Assembly: GCA_937899725.1 (NCBI GenBank)
Contig: CALCCA010000012.1
Span: forward strand, 1 to 44,378
Direction of reading: 5' to 3'
From: an uncultured Halomicronema sp.
Lineage (GTDB): Bacteria; Cyanobacteriota; Cyanobacteriia; Phormidesmidales; Phormidesmidaceae
Length of the DNA: 44,378 bases
Under the pieces are notes generated by a model, which searched no databases, was not told the DNA's origin, and saw nothing but the letters and a program-made list of their open reading frames with translations. A program made the position numbers and the translations under genes. Positions within the stretch are counted from its first letter, which is position 1; each line of letters starts with the position of its first letter. This document shows, piece after piece, positions 25,575-33,253 of this stretch.

Positions 25575-25613
25575 GTACCGTTCTCAGTGACGCATTGCTC
25601 AATCCGCAGGGGT
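25575..25613 (-). repeat. possible degenerate end of the 107-bp repeat
   Basis: TACCGTTCTCAGTGA followed by a GCATTG..CGCAGGGG block resembles the complement of the right half of the repeat copy at 8394-8500, with internal bases missing. The match is short and may be chance. Confidence 0.3.
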
Positions 25614-25656
25614 GTAAAAGCTAGACCCTCTCAAGGGTTGGCCCAGATGATGACAA

Positions 25657-25688
25657 CAAAAAAGGCTCCGGGTTTCCGGAGCCTTTTT
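25657..25688 (-). terminator. rho-independent terminator of the porin gene
   Basis: GGCTCCGG (25664-25671) and CCGGAGCC (25676-25683) form a perfect eight-pair stem with a four-base loop, flanked by an A-run on one side and TTTTT on the other, so it can end transcription in both directions. It lies about 35 bp after the porin stop codon. Confidence 0.92.
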
Positions 25689-25722
25689 CAAGCAATTAAC
25701 TTAGCTAAGTAGCAGAGGCTGC

Positions 25723-27156
25723 TTAGAAGCTAAAGGTAGCGCGCAAGGCACCGTAGAAGTTGTCATCATCACCGCCACCGTCAATGTTGCCGTAGATGAT
25801 GGCAGGGGTTAAGGTCAAGAACTGGTTGACCGGAATACCCCAGTAACCCTCAATCATGTAGGGATCATCGTTGTAGTCAGGCAAGTCAGCATAGTAAACA
25901 CCGACGTCAGAGCCTTCGATCAAGAAGTCGCTGAAACCAGCACCTACCATGAAGGAGGTGTCATCATCATCGCCATTGTCATGGAAAGCGAAGGTACCCG
26001 CTACGAAGAAGCCGTTGAAATCGAGGTTGAGCAGCGCGGCAAAAGTGTCAGTGAAGTCGTTGTCACCGCCATCATTACCGTGCAGGTAAGCCAAACCTAA
26101 GTCAAAGAAACCATCGCTGATGTAGCTACCTTGAACGATGTAGGACTGAGAATCAGCACCGAAGATACCACCATCGTTAGGATCATTGGTACCGCTGTTG
26201 CCTTGATCGCCCGAATAACCGGCGTCGATGACAAAATTGTCGCCGATACCAAAGCTACCACCGACAGCGAAGCCGCCGCCACCCATGTCGAAGTCATAAA
26301 GCAGAGGACCACCGGGGTCAGCCACACTAGGACCATCGAACGGAACGATAGTGCTGGTTACAAAGTCATCAGTGGCAATGCTGTTAGCGGCAATGATGAA
26401 GTCGAGGTTGTCACCAACGCCAAAGCTGTAGTACAGGTCGTCGATATCGACGTTGAAGCCGTCACCGTCACCAGTGGAGTTAGCCAAACCACCAGCCGCA
26501 GCTAGAGATCCTCTATCGTCACCAGACTGCAAGCGCACGCGCAAACGATCTTCGCCAGTGAAGCTAGCGTCGAAGTTCAAACGAGCACGGGCATTGAAGG
26601 TCGTGCTGTCGTCGTCGCTGCCGCCACCCAAGTTGTCGAAAGGAACAACCAAGTTAGCATCAACCTGACCACGCAATTTGGTGGTAGTCGAGAACTGTTG
26701 AGCACGCAGCTCAGCCGTTTCAGCTTCAAGCGCATCGACGCGACCACGCAGCGTTGCCAGCTCAGCAGCAAACTCTTCTTGCAGGCGCTGGATGGTTGCT
26801 AAGGTCTCAGCATCGATACCTTCGTTAATCAAAAAGCGGATGGAATCCAAACACTTGTTCAAACCAGCAGCAAACTCAAAACGAGTCATGAACTGGTTGC
26901 CACGGAAAGTGTTGGTGCCAAAGTCACCTTCAATACAAGCGTAGTCTTCGACCAAGCTCTGCAGGGCGCTGAAAGCCCAAGCAGTCGGGTCAACGTCGAC
27001 AAGTTCATCAACAGTGCTAACTTGAGCCAGTTGGACACTGTCTTGATCCGCTTCTAGAGCGTCAATGCTGGTAGTTTCAGCATTTGCTGGATTTGCAAAG
27101 CCCAACCCCAAAACAGCGGGGCTAGCTAGCAGTACTTTCCACAATTTGTTAGACAT
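25723..27156 (-). CDS. SLH-domain porin (OprB/SomA type, iron-uptake porin family)
   Basis: 477 residues. This is the usual cyanobacterial outer-membrane channel: a signal peptide (LWKVLLASPAVLGLGFANPANA, cut near residue 26), one SLH domain that binds peptidoglycan-linked polymer (VDPTAWAFSALQSLVEDYACIEG...RFEFAAGLNKCLDSI), a coiled coil (RLQEEFAAELATLRGRVDALEAET), then an OprB-like beta barrel with many Asp/Asn/Gly turns and the terminal aromatic residue (RATFSF). Such porins pass small solutes and inorganic ions. GGAG and AAGG precede the ATG. It is followed by a strong terminator and preceded by a leader hairpin, so it is a single, probably highly expressed, gene. Confidence 0.93.
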   Translation of the reverse strand: MSNKLWKVLLASPAVLGLGFANPANAETTSIDALEADQDSVQLAQVSTVDELVDVDPTAWAFSALQSLVEDYACIEGDFGTNTFRGNQFMTRFEFAAGLNKCLDSIRFLINEGIDAETLATIQRLQEEFAAELATLRGRVDALEAETAELRAQQFSTTTKLRGQVDANLVVPFDNLGGGSDDDSTTFNARARLNFDASFTGEDRLRVRLQSGDDRGSLAAAGGLANSTGDGDGFNVDIDDLYYSFGVGDNLDFIIAANSIATDDFVTSTIVPFDGPSVADPGGPLLYDFDMGGGGFAVGGSFGIGDNFVIDAGYSGDQGNSGTNDPNDGGIFGADSQSYIVQGSYISDGFFDLGLAYLHGNDGGDNDFTDTFAALLNLDFNGFFVAGTFAFHDNGDDDDTSFMVGAGFSDFLIEGSDVGVYYADLPDYNDDPYMIEGYWGIPVNQFLTLTPAIIYGNIDGGGDDDNFYGALRATFSF

Positions 27157-27198
27157 TACCTTCTTTTCTCCTCACACCTTGAGATAAAGGTTTAAAAC

Positions 27199-27221
27199 GC
27201 TTAGGCAAAAAAAGCCTAAGC
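27199..27221 (-). promoter_or_regulatory. hairpin in the porin mRNA leader
   Basis: GCTTAGGC (27199-27206) and GCCTAAGC (27214-27221) form a perfect eight-pair stem with a seven-base A/T loop, about 45 bp before the porin ATG. As RNA it has a U7 loop. It may stabilise or regulate the porin message, or be an sRNA target. Confidence 0.55.
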
Positions 27222-27389
27222 CGTTGTGTAATCACTCATGTAGCCGTGGGTAAACCACACACTACTTATCACAACACTGATACTAGCAGATCTATTTCGA
27301 GCACACTAGCCCATGGACACCAAAAAGATCTGGCACAGCCCCACCACCTAGTTTGAGCCGATTTAAGCTGACTGCTCAGGAATATGAGT

Positions 27390-27671
27390 TTAGCTCATCT
27401 GATCGATGCGAGCGGCCATCGCAAAGTCTTGTTGAGTCAGCCCGCCAGCGTCGTGTGTGGTCAAACTCAGCGTCACTTTGTTGTAGGAAATCGTGATGTC
27501 AGGGTGATGGCCTGCTAATTCTGCAGGCTCCACGAGCTGACTGATAAAAGCGATCGCGCTGGGGAAACCGTCGAAGGTCTTCACCGTTTTGATCGTATTA
27601 CCGTCTTGCTCCCAGTTGTTGAGTGAAGTCAAGTGGGCTTGAATCTCGACGCCGTTTAATAAGGTGGCCAT
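27390..27671 (-). CDS. 4a-hydroxytetrahydrobiopterin (pterin-4a-carbinolamine) dehydratase
   Basis: About 93 residues from ATG 27671; the longer open frame to 27740 adds an unlikely N-terminus. The family motif AGHHPDITISYNKVTLSLTTHDAGGLT, with the histidine pair of the active site, is clear, as is the final DFAMAARID helix. The enzyme dehydrates 4a-hydroxy-tetrahydropterins, and in plants and cyanobacteria homologues have also been linked to molybdopterin handling and RuBisCO assembly (one divergent subgroup). No partner gene is adjacent. Confidence 0.92.
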   Translation of the reverse strand: MATLLNGVEIQAHLTSLNNWEQDGNTIKTVKTFDGFPSAIAFISQLVEPAELAGHHPDITISYNKVTLSLTTHDAGGLTQQDFAMAARIDQMS

Positions 27672-28016
27672 GAGGGGTATGTTTTTTGTTGATATCAAAG
27701 GGAATAGCTGACGGGCGAAAAGTTGATCGGTACTGTTCAACTCTCGGTGTTTCTCAGCTATGAGGAACTAGTCGTGGTGGAAAAACCCAGACGACAGGGC
27801 TCATGATGCTGTCGTTCAGTTCGTTGGTCGTTGCGTCGGCTGCGCTGGTCATCACCAGGGCGATCGCGGTTGGAGTCAGCCAACGGGTTTCTCTTACTTG
27901 GTTGAAAGTCTGATGAGTCGATGACCAGCTTCAAACCAGCGGTAAAGCCATCAAAACGGGGATTGCTAGCGCTCCGCTTAAGGGCTGACCGGGTTGCGGT
28001 AGTTCAACTGCGCTTT
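27672..28016. other. intergenic, no gene seen
   Basis: About 345 bp between the pterin dehydratase and the small-RNA candidate. A hydrophobic plus-strand frame of 36 codons (about 27804-27914) is present but has no start signal worth trusting. Otherwise unremarkable. Confidence 0.4.
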
Positions 28017-28071
28017 AAAAAACTATCCGCCCCTACTCGTGGAAGGAAAACCCTTCAGAGAGTAGGGGCGG
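28017..28071 (-). terminator. rho-independent terminator of a minus-strand small transcript
   Basis: CCGCCCCTACTC (28027-28038) and GAGTAGGGGCGG (28060-28071) are perfect 12-base complements with an inner AAGG/CCTT stem in the loop. On the minus strand the stem is followed by ATAG and then six T (28022-28017). This is a terminator for minus-strand transcription, lying far from any annotated CDS on that strand. Confidence 0.8.
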
Positions 28072-28078
28072 TCTAGCG

Positions 28079-28255
28079 GGTCTCAGGTTGAAACCAGACT
28101 GCCGGGAGGAACTCCAGAATCCAGTTTCAATCGGTCAGGCAATCTGCAGAGAGATTGGCACTGGTTCCTAGTGAACAGCCCCGGCGCACAGCCGGTTTAC
28201 CTCAACCTGGAGACCCATGCGTTTACTACTGTCTGACATGGGCATCACCTCCTTG
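28079..28255 (-). ncRNA. structured RNA candidate with long-range closing stem
   Basis: On the minus strand the segment 28215-28194 (GGTCTCCAGGTTGA..) pairs with 28095-28079 (..TCAACCTGAGACC) in 17 base pairs interrupted by two small bulges, enclosing about 100 nt. Inside are nested stems: CCGGC/GCCGG (28181-28195), GGAACCAGT (28168-28160) with ACTGG and GTTCC (28125-28108), and CAATCT/AGATTG (28140-28157). A terminator follows at once. I see no known family: the RNase P, tmRNA, TPP, cobalamin and glutamine riboswitch signatures are absent. A rod closed by its ends recalls 6S RNA, but I cannot confirm that. A short ORF with a perfect Shine-Dalgarno lies at the 5' end, so it may be a dual-function RNA. 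Confidence 0.5.
28168..28239 (-). CDS. small ORF of 23 codons with perfect ribosome binding site
   Basis: AAGGAGGTG (28254-28246) is complementary to the end of 16S rRNA and is followed, eight bases after GGAGG, by ATG 28239; an in-frame ATG at 28245 is too close to the site. The predicted peptide begins MSDSSKRMGLQVEV and ends RLCAGAVH. The last two thirds lies in the paired regions of the structured RNA, so translation would disturb the closing stem. It could be a leader peptide or a small functional protein. I do not recognise it. Confidence 0.45.
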   Translation of the reverse strand: MSDSSKRMGLQVEVNRLCAGAVH

Positions 28256-28449
28256 AATCCCTAACGGTGTTGATTGTTAGATTAAGTGCGTGTTTCAGCA
28301 CTGGGCTAAAAGTAACACAAATCTTTCTGGGTGTGCAGGCTTAGCCCTTCTTCAGTCGCTGACGCTAACGTCAGTGCAGTCCTGCTTGAGCGACTTTAGT
28401 GAGGGTATCGTAGGCTGAGAGACACAGAAACAAGCGAGGCAAAAAACTG

Positions 28450-29298
28450 GTGCTACCCCCTGATGTGGTTTTAGATCCGCTGCTGCGGGGCTGGTTACAG
28501 GAAGATATTGGTCGGGGCGATCGCACCACGATGGGGCTGGGGGCGATCGCGCATCATATATATAAAGCGATCTGGATTGCCAAAGCACCTGGGGTCGTGG
28601 CGGGTTTGCCGATTGCTGGCCGGGTCTTTACGCTGCTCGACCCGCAAACGCAGTGGGCGCCGCTGATAGAAGAGGGGCGTTGGTGTGAGGCTGGAACTGA
28701 ACTTGCGCAAGTGCAGGGGTCGCTCAGCTCGTTACTGATGGGTGAACGAGTGGCCCTAAATTTGGCGATGCGACTGAGCGGTATTGCCACGTTGACCCGC
28801 CAGTATGTTGATGAAATTGCGGACTTACCGACTCAACTCGTCGATACCCGCAAGACCACACCTGGCTTGCGACTATTAGAAAAGTACGCCAGCGGAGTCG
28901 GTGGGGCTCGCAACCATCGCTTGGGATTAGACGATGCGGTGATGGTGAAAGATAACCATATTGTTGCAGCTGGGAGTATTGAAGCGGCGGTCGCCCAAAT
29001 TCGCCAAAATATGCCTTATCCCCTCACGATTGAAGTGGAGACAGAAACATTGGCCATGGTCGCGGTGGCGCTGGCGGCTAAGGTCGATATCATCATGCTC
29101 GACAACATGACGCCTGACCTCATGGGGCAGGCGGTGCAACAAATTCGTCAGGCGCAGCCCCACGTCAAAATTGAGGCATCTGGCAATGTGACGCTCGATA
29201 CCCTGCGATCAGTGGCTAAAACTGGCGTCGACTACATTTCCACAAGTGCTCCGATTACGCGATCACCTTGGCTCGATCTGAGTATGCGAATGATCTGA
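28450..29298 (+). CDS. nadC: nicotinate-nucleotide pyrophosphorylase (quinolinate phosphoribosyltransferase)
   Basis: 282 residues. NadC converts quinolinate and PRPP to nicotinate mononucleotide in NAD synthesis. Motifs: WLQEDIGRGDRTT at the start, ERVALNLAMRLSGIATLT, the substrate-binding DTRKTTPGLRLLEKYA, and VKDNHI, followed by the barrel motifs EVET, IMLDNM and EASGNV. The start is a GTG. It is convergent with the DUF2237 gene (20-bp gap). Confidence 0.95.
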   Translation: MLPPDVVLDPLLRGWLQEDIGRGDRTTMGLGAIAHHIYKAIWIAKAPGVVAGLPIAGRVFTLLDPQTQWAPLIEEGRWCEAGTELAQVQGSLSSLLMGERVALNLAMRLSGIATLTRQYVDEIADLPTQLVDTRKTTPGLRLLEKYASGVGGARNHRLGLDDAVMVKDNHIVAAGSIEAAVAQIRQNMPYPLTIEVETETLAMVAVALAAKVDIIMLDNMTPDLMGQAVQQIRQAQPHVKIEASGNVTLDTLRSVAKTGVDYISTSAPITRSPWLDLSMRMI

Positions 29299-29318
29299 GC
29301 CAAGGCGATTTAGAGGCT

Positions 29319-29699
29319 TTAGCTCGTGGCCTCGGCATCTAGAGCACATTCTCGCAGTAGTTTAAGCGGCACGGTTTTGAGCGCTGCTTCATGCGTCGCT
29401 GTTAAGACGACTGGCGGTGCCACCCCATCGTCATAGGCTTCTTTCCAACGGGCAGCGCAGAGACACCAGCGATCGCCCGGCTTGAGACCCGGAAAGTTGT
29501 ACATCGGCATGGGGGTGCTGAGATCATTGCCCTGAGCACGGGTGTAGCTCAAAAAGGCGGTGGTCACTTGGGCGCAGACGACATGCACCCCGAAATCGCC
29601 AGCCCCAGTATTGCAGCAGCCATCTCGATAAAACCCCGTCATCGGCTCAGTAGAACAGGGTTCGAGTGGCCCACCGAGAACATTTTTTGCATCTGCCAT
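29319..29699 (-). CDS. DUF2237-family protein
   Basis: 126 residues matching the DUF2237 family, widespread in bacteria and without a known function. The family core is clear: NVLGGPLEPCS near the start, TGFYRDGCCNTG, DFGVHVVCAQVT, FLSYTRAQGNDLSTPMPMY and GDRWCLCAARWKEAY. Several conserved cysteines suggest metal or redox chemistry. ATG 29699 gives the family's usual start. No operon partner is obvious. Confidence 0.92.
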   Translation of the reverse strand: MADAKNVLGGPLEPCSTEPMTGFYRDGCCNTGAGDFGVHVVCAQVTTAFLSYTRAQGNDLSTPMPMYNFPGLKPGDRWCLCAARWKEAYDDGVAPPVVLTATHEAALKTVPLKLLRECALDAEATS

Positions 29700-29791
29700 A
29701 AAACTTTCATGTCATCTTTCAGAATATGAGCAGTATTTTGGCAGTTTTTCAGCAGAATTGCTCTGTTTAGTGTGGCCATGTAAAACCGCTC

Positions 29792-30019
29792 TCAAGCCAA
29801 TATGAGAGACTTCTCAACCGCATCAAACTTGATCGAGTGGGCTGCTGTCAGCTCGGCGAGTGCTTCACCCATCGGGGTCAGAATTTCGCAAAGAGGACAA
29901 TCAAACTCTCGGGCCAATTCTTTTGCCAGCTCAAGAATTCTCCAGGGATGTTCTTGCAGACGGCGGGGCAGTACATTTTTGAGTGTCAGGGCCAACTGGG
30001 ATTCACATGCATACGCCAT
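29792..30019 (-). CDS. small hypothetical protein
   Basis: 75 residues, helical, with a Cys-x-x-Cys-like pair (FDCPLCEIL is Cys-x2-Cys) in the middle. I do not recognise it. The ATG at 30019 has only a weak ribosome site. Upstream it nearly abuts a plus-strand 63-codon frame in divergent orientation. The balanced amino-acid composition favours a real gene, but evidence is thin. Confidence 0.45.
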   Translation of the reverse strand: MAYACESQLALTLKNVLPRRLQEHPWRILELAKELAREFDCPLCEILTPMGEALAELTAAHSIKFDAVEKSLILA

Positions 30020-30027
30020 GAGTATAA

Positions 30028-30219
30028 ATGCCTAACTCTGTATCTCCATTAAGTCTCAAGGCTGGCCGGTTCATGGGCAACGTTGCAAGAGTGTTGACCA
30101 ACGTCTTATTTCTTCAAGTGATGTTGATCTTCGTCATCATCTGTTCATTTCTAGAGAGCCAGCGCGATCGCCAATCAAAATCACCTGCGCCCGTACCGTT
30201 CAACTGGGGTTCTGTTTGA
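30028..30219 (+). CDS. possible small one-pass membrane protein
   Basis: 63 residues with one strong hydrophobic stretch (VLFLQVMLIFVIICSFL, about residues 27-43) followed by a charged and proline-rich tail. It ends about 20 bp before tRNA-Cys. No ribosome binding site is convincing, and it could be chance; kept because the hydrophobic profile is protein-like. Confidence 0.3.
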   Translation: MPNSVSPLSLKAGRFMGNVARVLTNVLFLQVMLIFVIICSFLESQRDRQSKSPAPVPFNWGSV

Positions 30220-30238
30220 TATGCTAGTTAACTGGAAT

Positions 30239-30310
<72 letters not shown>

Positions 30311-30768
30311 TTGTGTATTTTTCTGGAAGACGCCGAAGCTCCTGAAGATTGAGCGTTTTAGAGTTGATGTCGGGTGACAGGGCACTGATACCTGTTGAGG
30401 GTAAGTGTCTGGACTTGCTGTGAGTTTGAAGGAACTGTCGCTAGGCAATAAAGGCTCTATTCGGCAGGCTCTCACCATCGAACTGGCAACCAGACGTTAA
30501 CGCTGGTGACCCTGCTCTACAGCCACATAAAGCAGTTACACTGCCCATTTCAATCACCTCGACAGCAGGCTTTGTCTACAATTCGAGATTTAATTGCTCC
30601 TTAAAAAGGAAATCTGTTGAGTTCACATCGCGTTACTTCCGAGCTTTGTAGCTCACACGCACCGGCTTGCCCTGACTAATTCTGACAGAGGCCATGACAA
30701 TATTTAAGTTGACAGGGTTCCGTGATCAAAATGGAGCAGAATTGTTTTCCTGCCGCTGTTTGAGCGGC
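30311..30768. other. intergenic, no gene seen
   Basis: About 460 bp after tRNA-Cys without a convincing ORF, RNA or repeat. Part of it may be further decayed sequence of the RND fragment that follows. Confidence 0.4.
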
Positions 30769-31164
30769 TTACGCAATGGTGAGTTCAGTCTCTCTCAGTT
30801 GATTCGTAAATTCGACAATCAGCATGGTGTTTTTGCTAAAGCAGCCAATCAGCAGCACCAGCACATAGACAGCATTATTGATGCCGCGAGGAGCAATGAA
30901 CCCAACGGTACTGAATAGGGCTAGGGGCACTGTCAACAAAATAATGATGATGAGATTCACGTAGTTTTCATGTGGAGTTATCAGATCAGGCAAGACAGTA
31001 TCTTCAAATTGCGTAGTTTCTAGGAGAAATTGATTAAAGTTTTGGTGAAGGCTGGGACGTACCTCTTGAAACCTCATAGCAACGGCGACCACAATCAACA
31101 GAAGTCGGCGAAGGCTCGCTTTTATAGCGTCAGGGCCTTTTGATTCGATTTCCTGTTCTTGCAA
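30769..31164 (-). pseudogene. remnant of an RND (AcrB/HAE1) efflux transporter
   Basis: The C-terminal 70 residues of this frame (HENYVNLIIIILLTVPLALF...LIGCFSKNTMLIVEFTNQLRE) match the transmembrane 10-11 region of AcrB-type pumps (typically LTVPLAL and GL.SKNAILIVEFANQ). A pump has about 1,000 residues; only about 70 remain and a stop follows directly after the motif. The first 60 residues do not match the pump in this frame and no adjacent frame restores it, so the rest has been lost. It lies between tRNA-Cys and the ebo operon, on the opposite strand to both. Confidence 0.75.
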
Positions 31165-31266
31165 ACATTTATTGGTTTGAGTGGAACAGCATTTGATTAA
31201 AGATTTTAAGGCTGATGGCTGGTGATTGTCACTGCCTGAAAATAGCTAAATATATATCTAGAAATC

Positions 31267-32187
31267 ATGGTTGCTAGTACTCAGCATTTATCGACAGCAT
31301 CTGACATATCTTATTCTGGCCAGCAGATTATTCAGGCATTACAGACGTTGCTATTGCAGCGCCTTTCTCCATCAGCTCTAGATTGGCTTAATCAAAGTTG
31401 TCAGCAACTTTCTGAAGCGGCTTCAGAGCGATTTCTGTTTACTCGATTTAGTGCTGCATCCCGACGGGTTGGGAAGGTTGATTTAGCTTTAACTGAACCG
31501 CAATTGCAGATGGCCCAAACGTTGCGGGCAGGATGGATGCCCGGTGGTTGGAGTACCGACCAAGCTGTCAGAACTTTACTGCTACTCAGTTTTCCTGACG
31601 AGGATAGCGATCGCTACGTGGCCGCCATTGAGAAATTACTCTCAGCCGCTGACGTTGCCGAGCAAGTCGCCCTGTATCAGAGCTTGCCGCTGCTGGCCTA
31701 TCCCGAGCGATTGCGGGCCCACGCCATTGACGGATTGCGGACCAACGTGACTGCCGCCTTCAACGCGATCGCCCTGAACAATCCCTATCCTGCCGATTAC
31801 TTTGACGAAGCAGCCTGGAATCAAATGGTGCTCAAAGCGCTGTTTGTTGACAGCCGTCTGAGCCAAATTCAGGGGCTAGAGGCGCGCGCCAACGCCAAGC
31901 TGGCGCAAATGCTGTCTGATTATGCCCATGAACGATGGGCCGCCGGGCGGCCTGTGAATCCGCAGTTATGGAGACCGCTGGGCTTGTTTGCGACAGGCTC
32001 CTTGGTGGCTGATTTAGAGCGTGCTCTCAGCAGTGACGTGCCCCACGAGCAGCAAGCCGCCGCGTTAGCCTGCGCCAGTGCGCCCTCAGCAGCAGCCCGC
32101 ACCCTATTAGCACGAGTGCCGACGCTGCAGCAACAAGTCGCTAGCGGCCAACTGACCTGGGAGCTTTTGAGTATCACTCACCCCTAA
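31267..32187 (+). CDS. eboA: EboA domain protein
   Basis: 306 residues, mostly helical, soluble. EboA is the first gene of the ebo cluster found in cyanobacteria, other bacteria and, by transfer, in eustigmatophyte algae. The family block ALNNPYPADYFDEAAWNQMVLKALF at about residues 168-192 is present, and the C-terminal helical repeats (LSSDVPHEQQAAALACASAPS) follow. Its biochemical role is not known. It begins a six-gene plus-strand run with gaps of about 20-115 bp. The ATG at 31267 is used; nothing upstream looks coding on this strand. Confidence 0.9.
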   Translation: MVASTQHLSTASDISYSGQQIIQALQTLLLQRLSPSALDWLNQSCQQLSEAASERFLFTRFSAASRRVGKVDLALTEPQLQMAQTLRAGWMPGGWSTDQAVRTLLLLSFPDEDSDRYVAAIEKLLSAADVAEQVALYQSLPLLAYPERLRAHAIDGLRTNVTAAFNAIALNNPYPADYFDEAAWNQMVLKALFVDSRLSQIQGLEARANAKLAQMLSDYAHERWAAGRPVNPQLWRPLGLFATGSLVADLERALSSDVPHEQQAAALACASAPSAAARTLLARVPTLQQQVASGQLTWELLSITHP

Positions 32188-32271
32188 ATCACCGCCGCGC
32201 TCAAGTCTTGACCGCCGCCTTGAGCGCGCAATTTTTTACTGGCTTCTGACCAATATCTACCTGAGAACACC

Positions 32272-33198
32272 ATGCAGCCCAACAACATGATGGTCATCGA
32301 CCCGCACGTCCATATGACCTCCCGCACCACCTACGACTATCTCGTGATGAAAGAATACGGAGTGGTGGCCGTCGTCGAACCCGCTTTTTGGTTGGGGCAA
32401 CCCCGCACCAATGCCGGCTCCTTTCAGGACTATTTCAATAGTTTGATTGGGTGGGAGCGCTTTCGGGCAGGGCAATTTGGCATCCGCCACTATTGCACCG
32501 TTTCCATTAATCCCAAGGAAGCCAACAATGAAGTGCTGGCCGATCAGGTGATGGAACTGCTGCCGCTATATGCCTGCAAGGAAGGGGTCGTGGCGATCGG
32601 AGAAGTCGGCTTCGACGATATGACTGCCGCTGAGGAAAAGTTTTTCCGGCTCCAGCTGGATTTGGCCAAGGAGCTCGACAAGCTCGTGCTCGTGCACACG
32701 CCTCACCGCAATAAGAAGGAAGGCACTAGTCGCAGCATGGACATTTGCCTGGAGCATGGTCTTGATCCGCAACAGGTCGTGATTGATCATGCGAACGAGG
32801 AAACTGTTGCCGAAGTCGTCGATCGCGGCTTTTGGTGTGCTTTTTCGATCTATCCCAACACCAAGATGGGCAACGAGCGCATGGTCGAAGTCGTGAAGCG
32901 ATATGGCAGCGATCGCCTGATTATTGACAGTGCTGCCGATTGGGGTCTCAGCGATCCGCTGGCCGTGCCCAAAACGGCTCAGCTCATGTTGCAAAGCGAC
33001 ATCCCGGCAGACCAAGTGACTGCCGTGTGCTACGGCAATGCGCTCAAGGCCTATGGCCAGAGCGGCGAAATGCAGGCAGACGACTGGCTCAACCCCCCCG
33101 CTATTGACCAGCGGCAGCACTACGACGGCAATTCTGTCCTCCGGGGCCAAACGCCGACGGTGTATGACCCGGCTCAAGAATCCATGGTGATTCGCTAG
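32272..33198 (+). CDS. eboB: EboB, TatD-like metal-dependent hydrolase
   Basis: 308 residues with the TatD/amidohydrolase barrel. Metal ligands are seen in the N-terminal HVHM motif (VIDPHVHMTSRT), GEVGFDD, LVHTPHR and DHANEETV, and a late Asp in IDSAADWGLSDP. TatD enzymes are nucleases or hydrolases; the ebo member's substrate is unknown. A second start (MMVIDP) fifteen bases downstream is possible. Spacing to eboA is 84 bp. Confidence 0.92.
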   Translation: MQPNNMMVIDPHVHMTSRTTYDYLVMKEYGVVAVVEPAFWLGQPRTNAGSFQDYFNSLIGWERFRAGQFGIRHYCTVSINPKEANNEVLADQVMELLPLYACKEGVVAIGEVGFDDMTAAEEKFFRLQLDLAKELDKLVLVHTPHRNKKEGTSRSMDICLEHGLDPQQVVIDHANEETVAEVVDRGFWCAFSIYPNTKMGNERMVEVVKRYGSDRLIIDSAADWGLSDPLAVPKTAQLMLQSDIPADQVTAVCYGNALKAYGQSGEMQADDWLNPPAIDQRQHYDGNSVLRGQTPTVYDPAQESMVIR

Positions 33199-33253
33199 GG
33201 CACTGGATTCGCGCTATTCAAAACGCACAACTATTTCGTACAAGGAGGAGTCT

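Noticed and set aside
27804-27914. Hydrophobic 36-codon plus-strand frame
   Set aside because: No ribosome binding site, repetitive Val/Ala composition and a HIP1 site inside; most likely chance.
28017-28071. The 12-bp inverted repeat as a bidirectional terminator for nadC or the pterin dehydratase
   Set aside because: Neither gene ends there: nadC starts downstream on plus and the dehydratase starts further on minus. The T-run is only on the minus side.
30028-30219. Divergent toxin-antitoxin pair with 29792-30019
   Set aside because: No recognisable toxin or antitoxin domain in either small frame; kept as unrelated hypotheticals.
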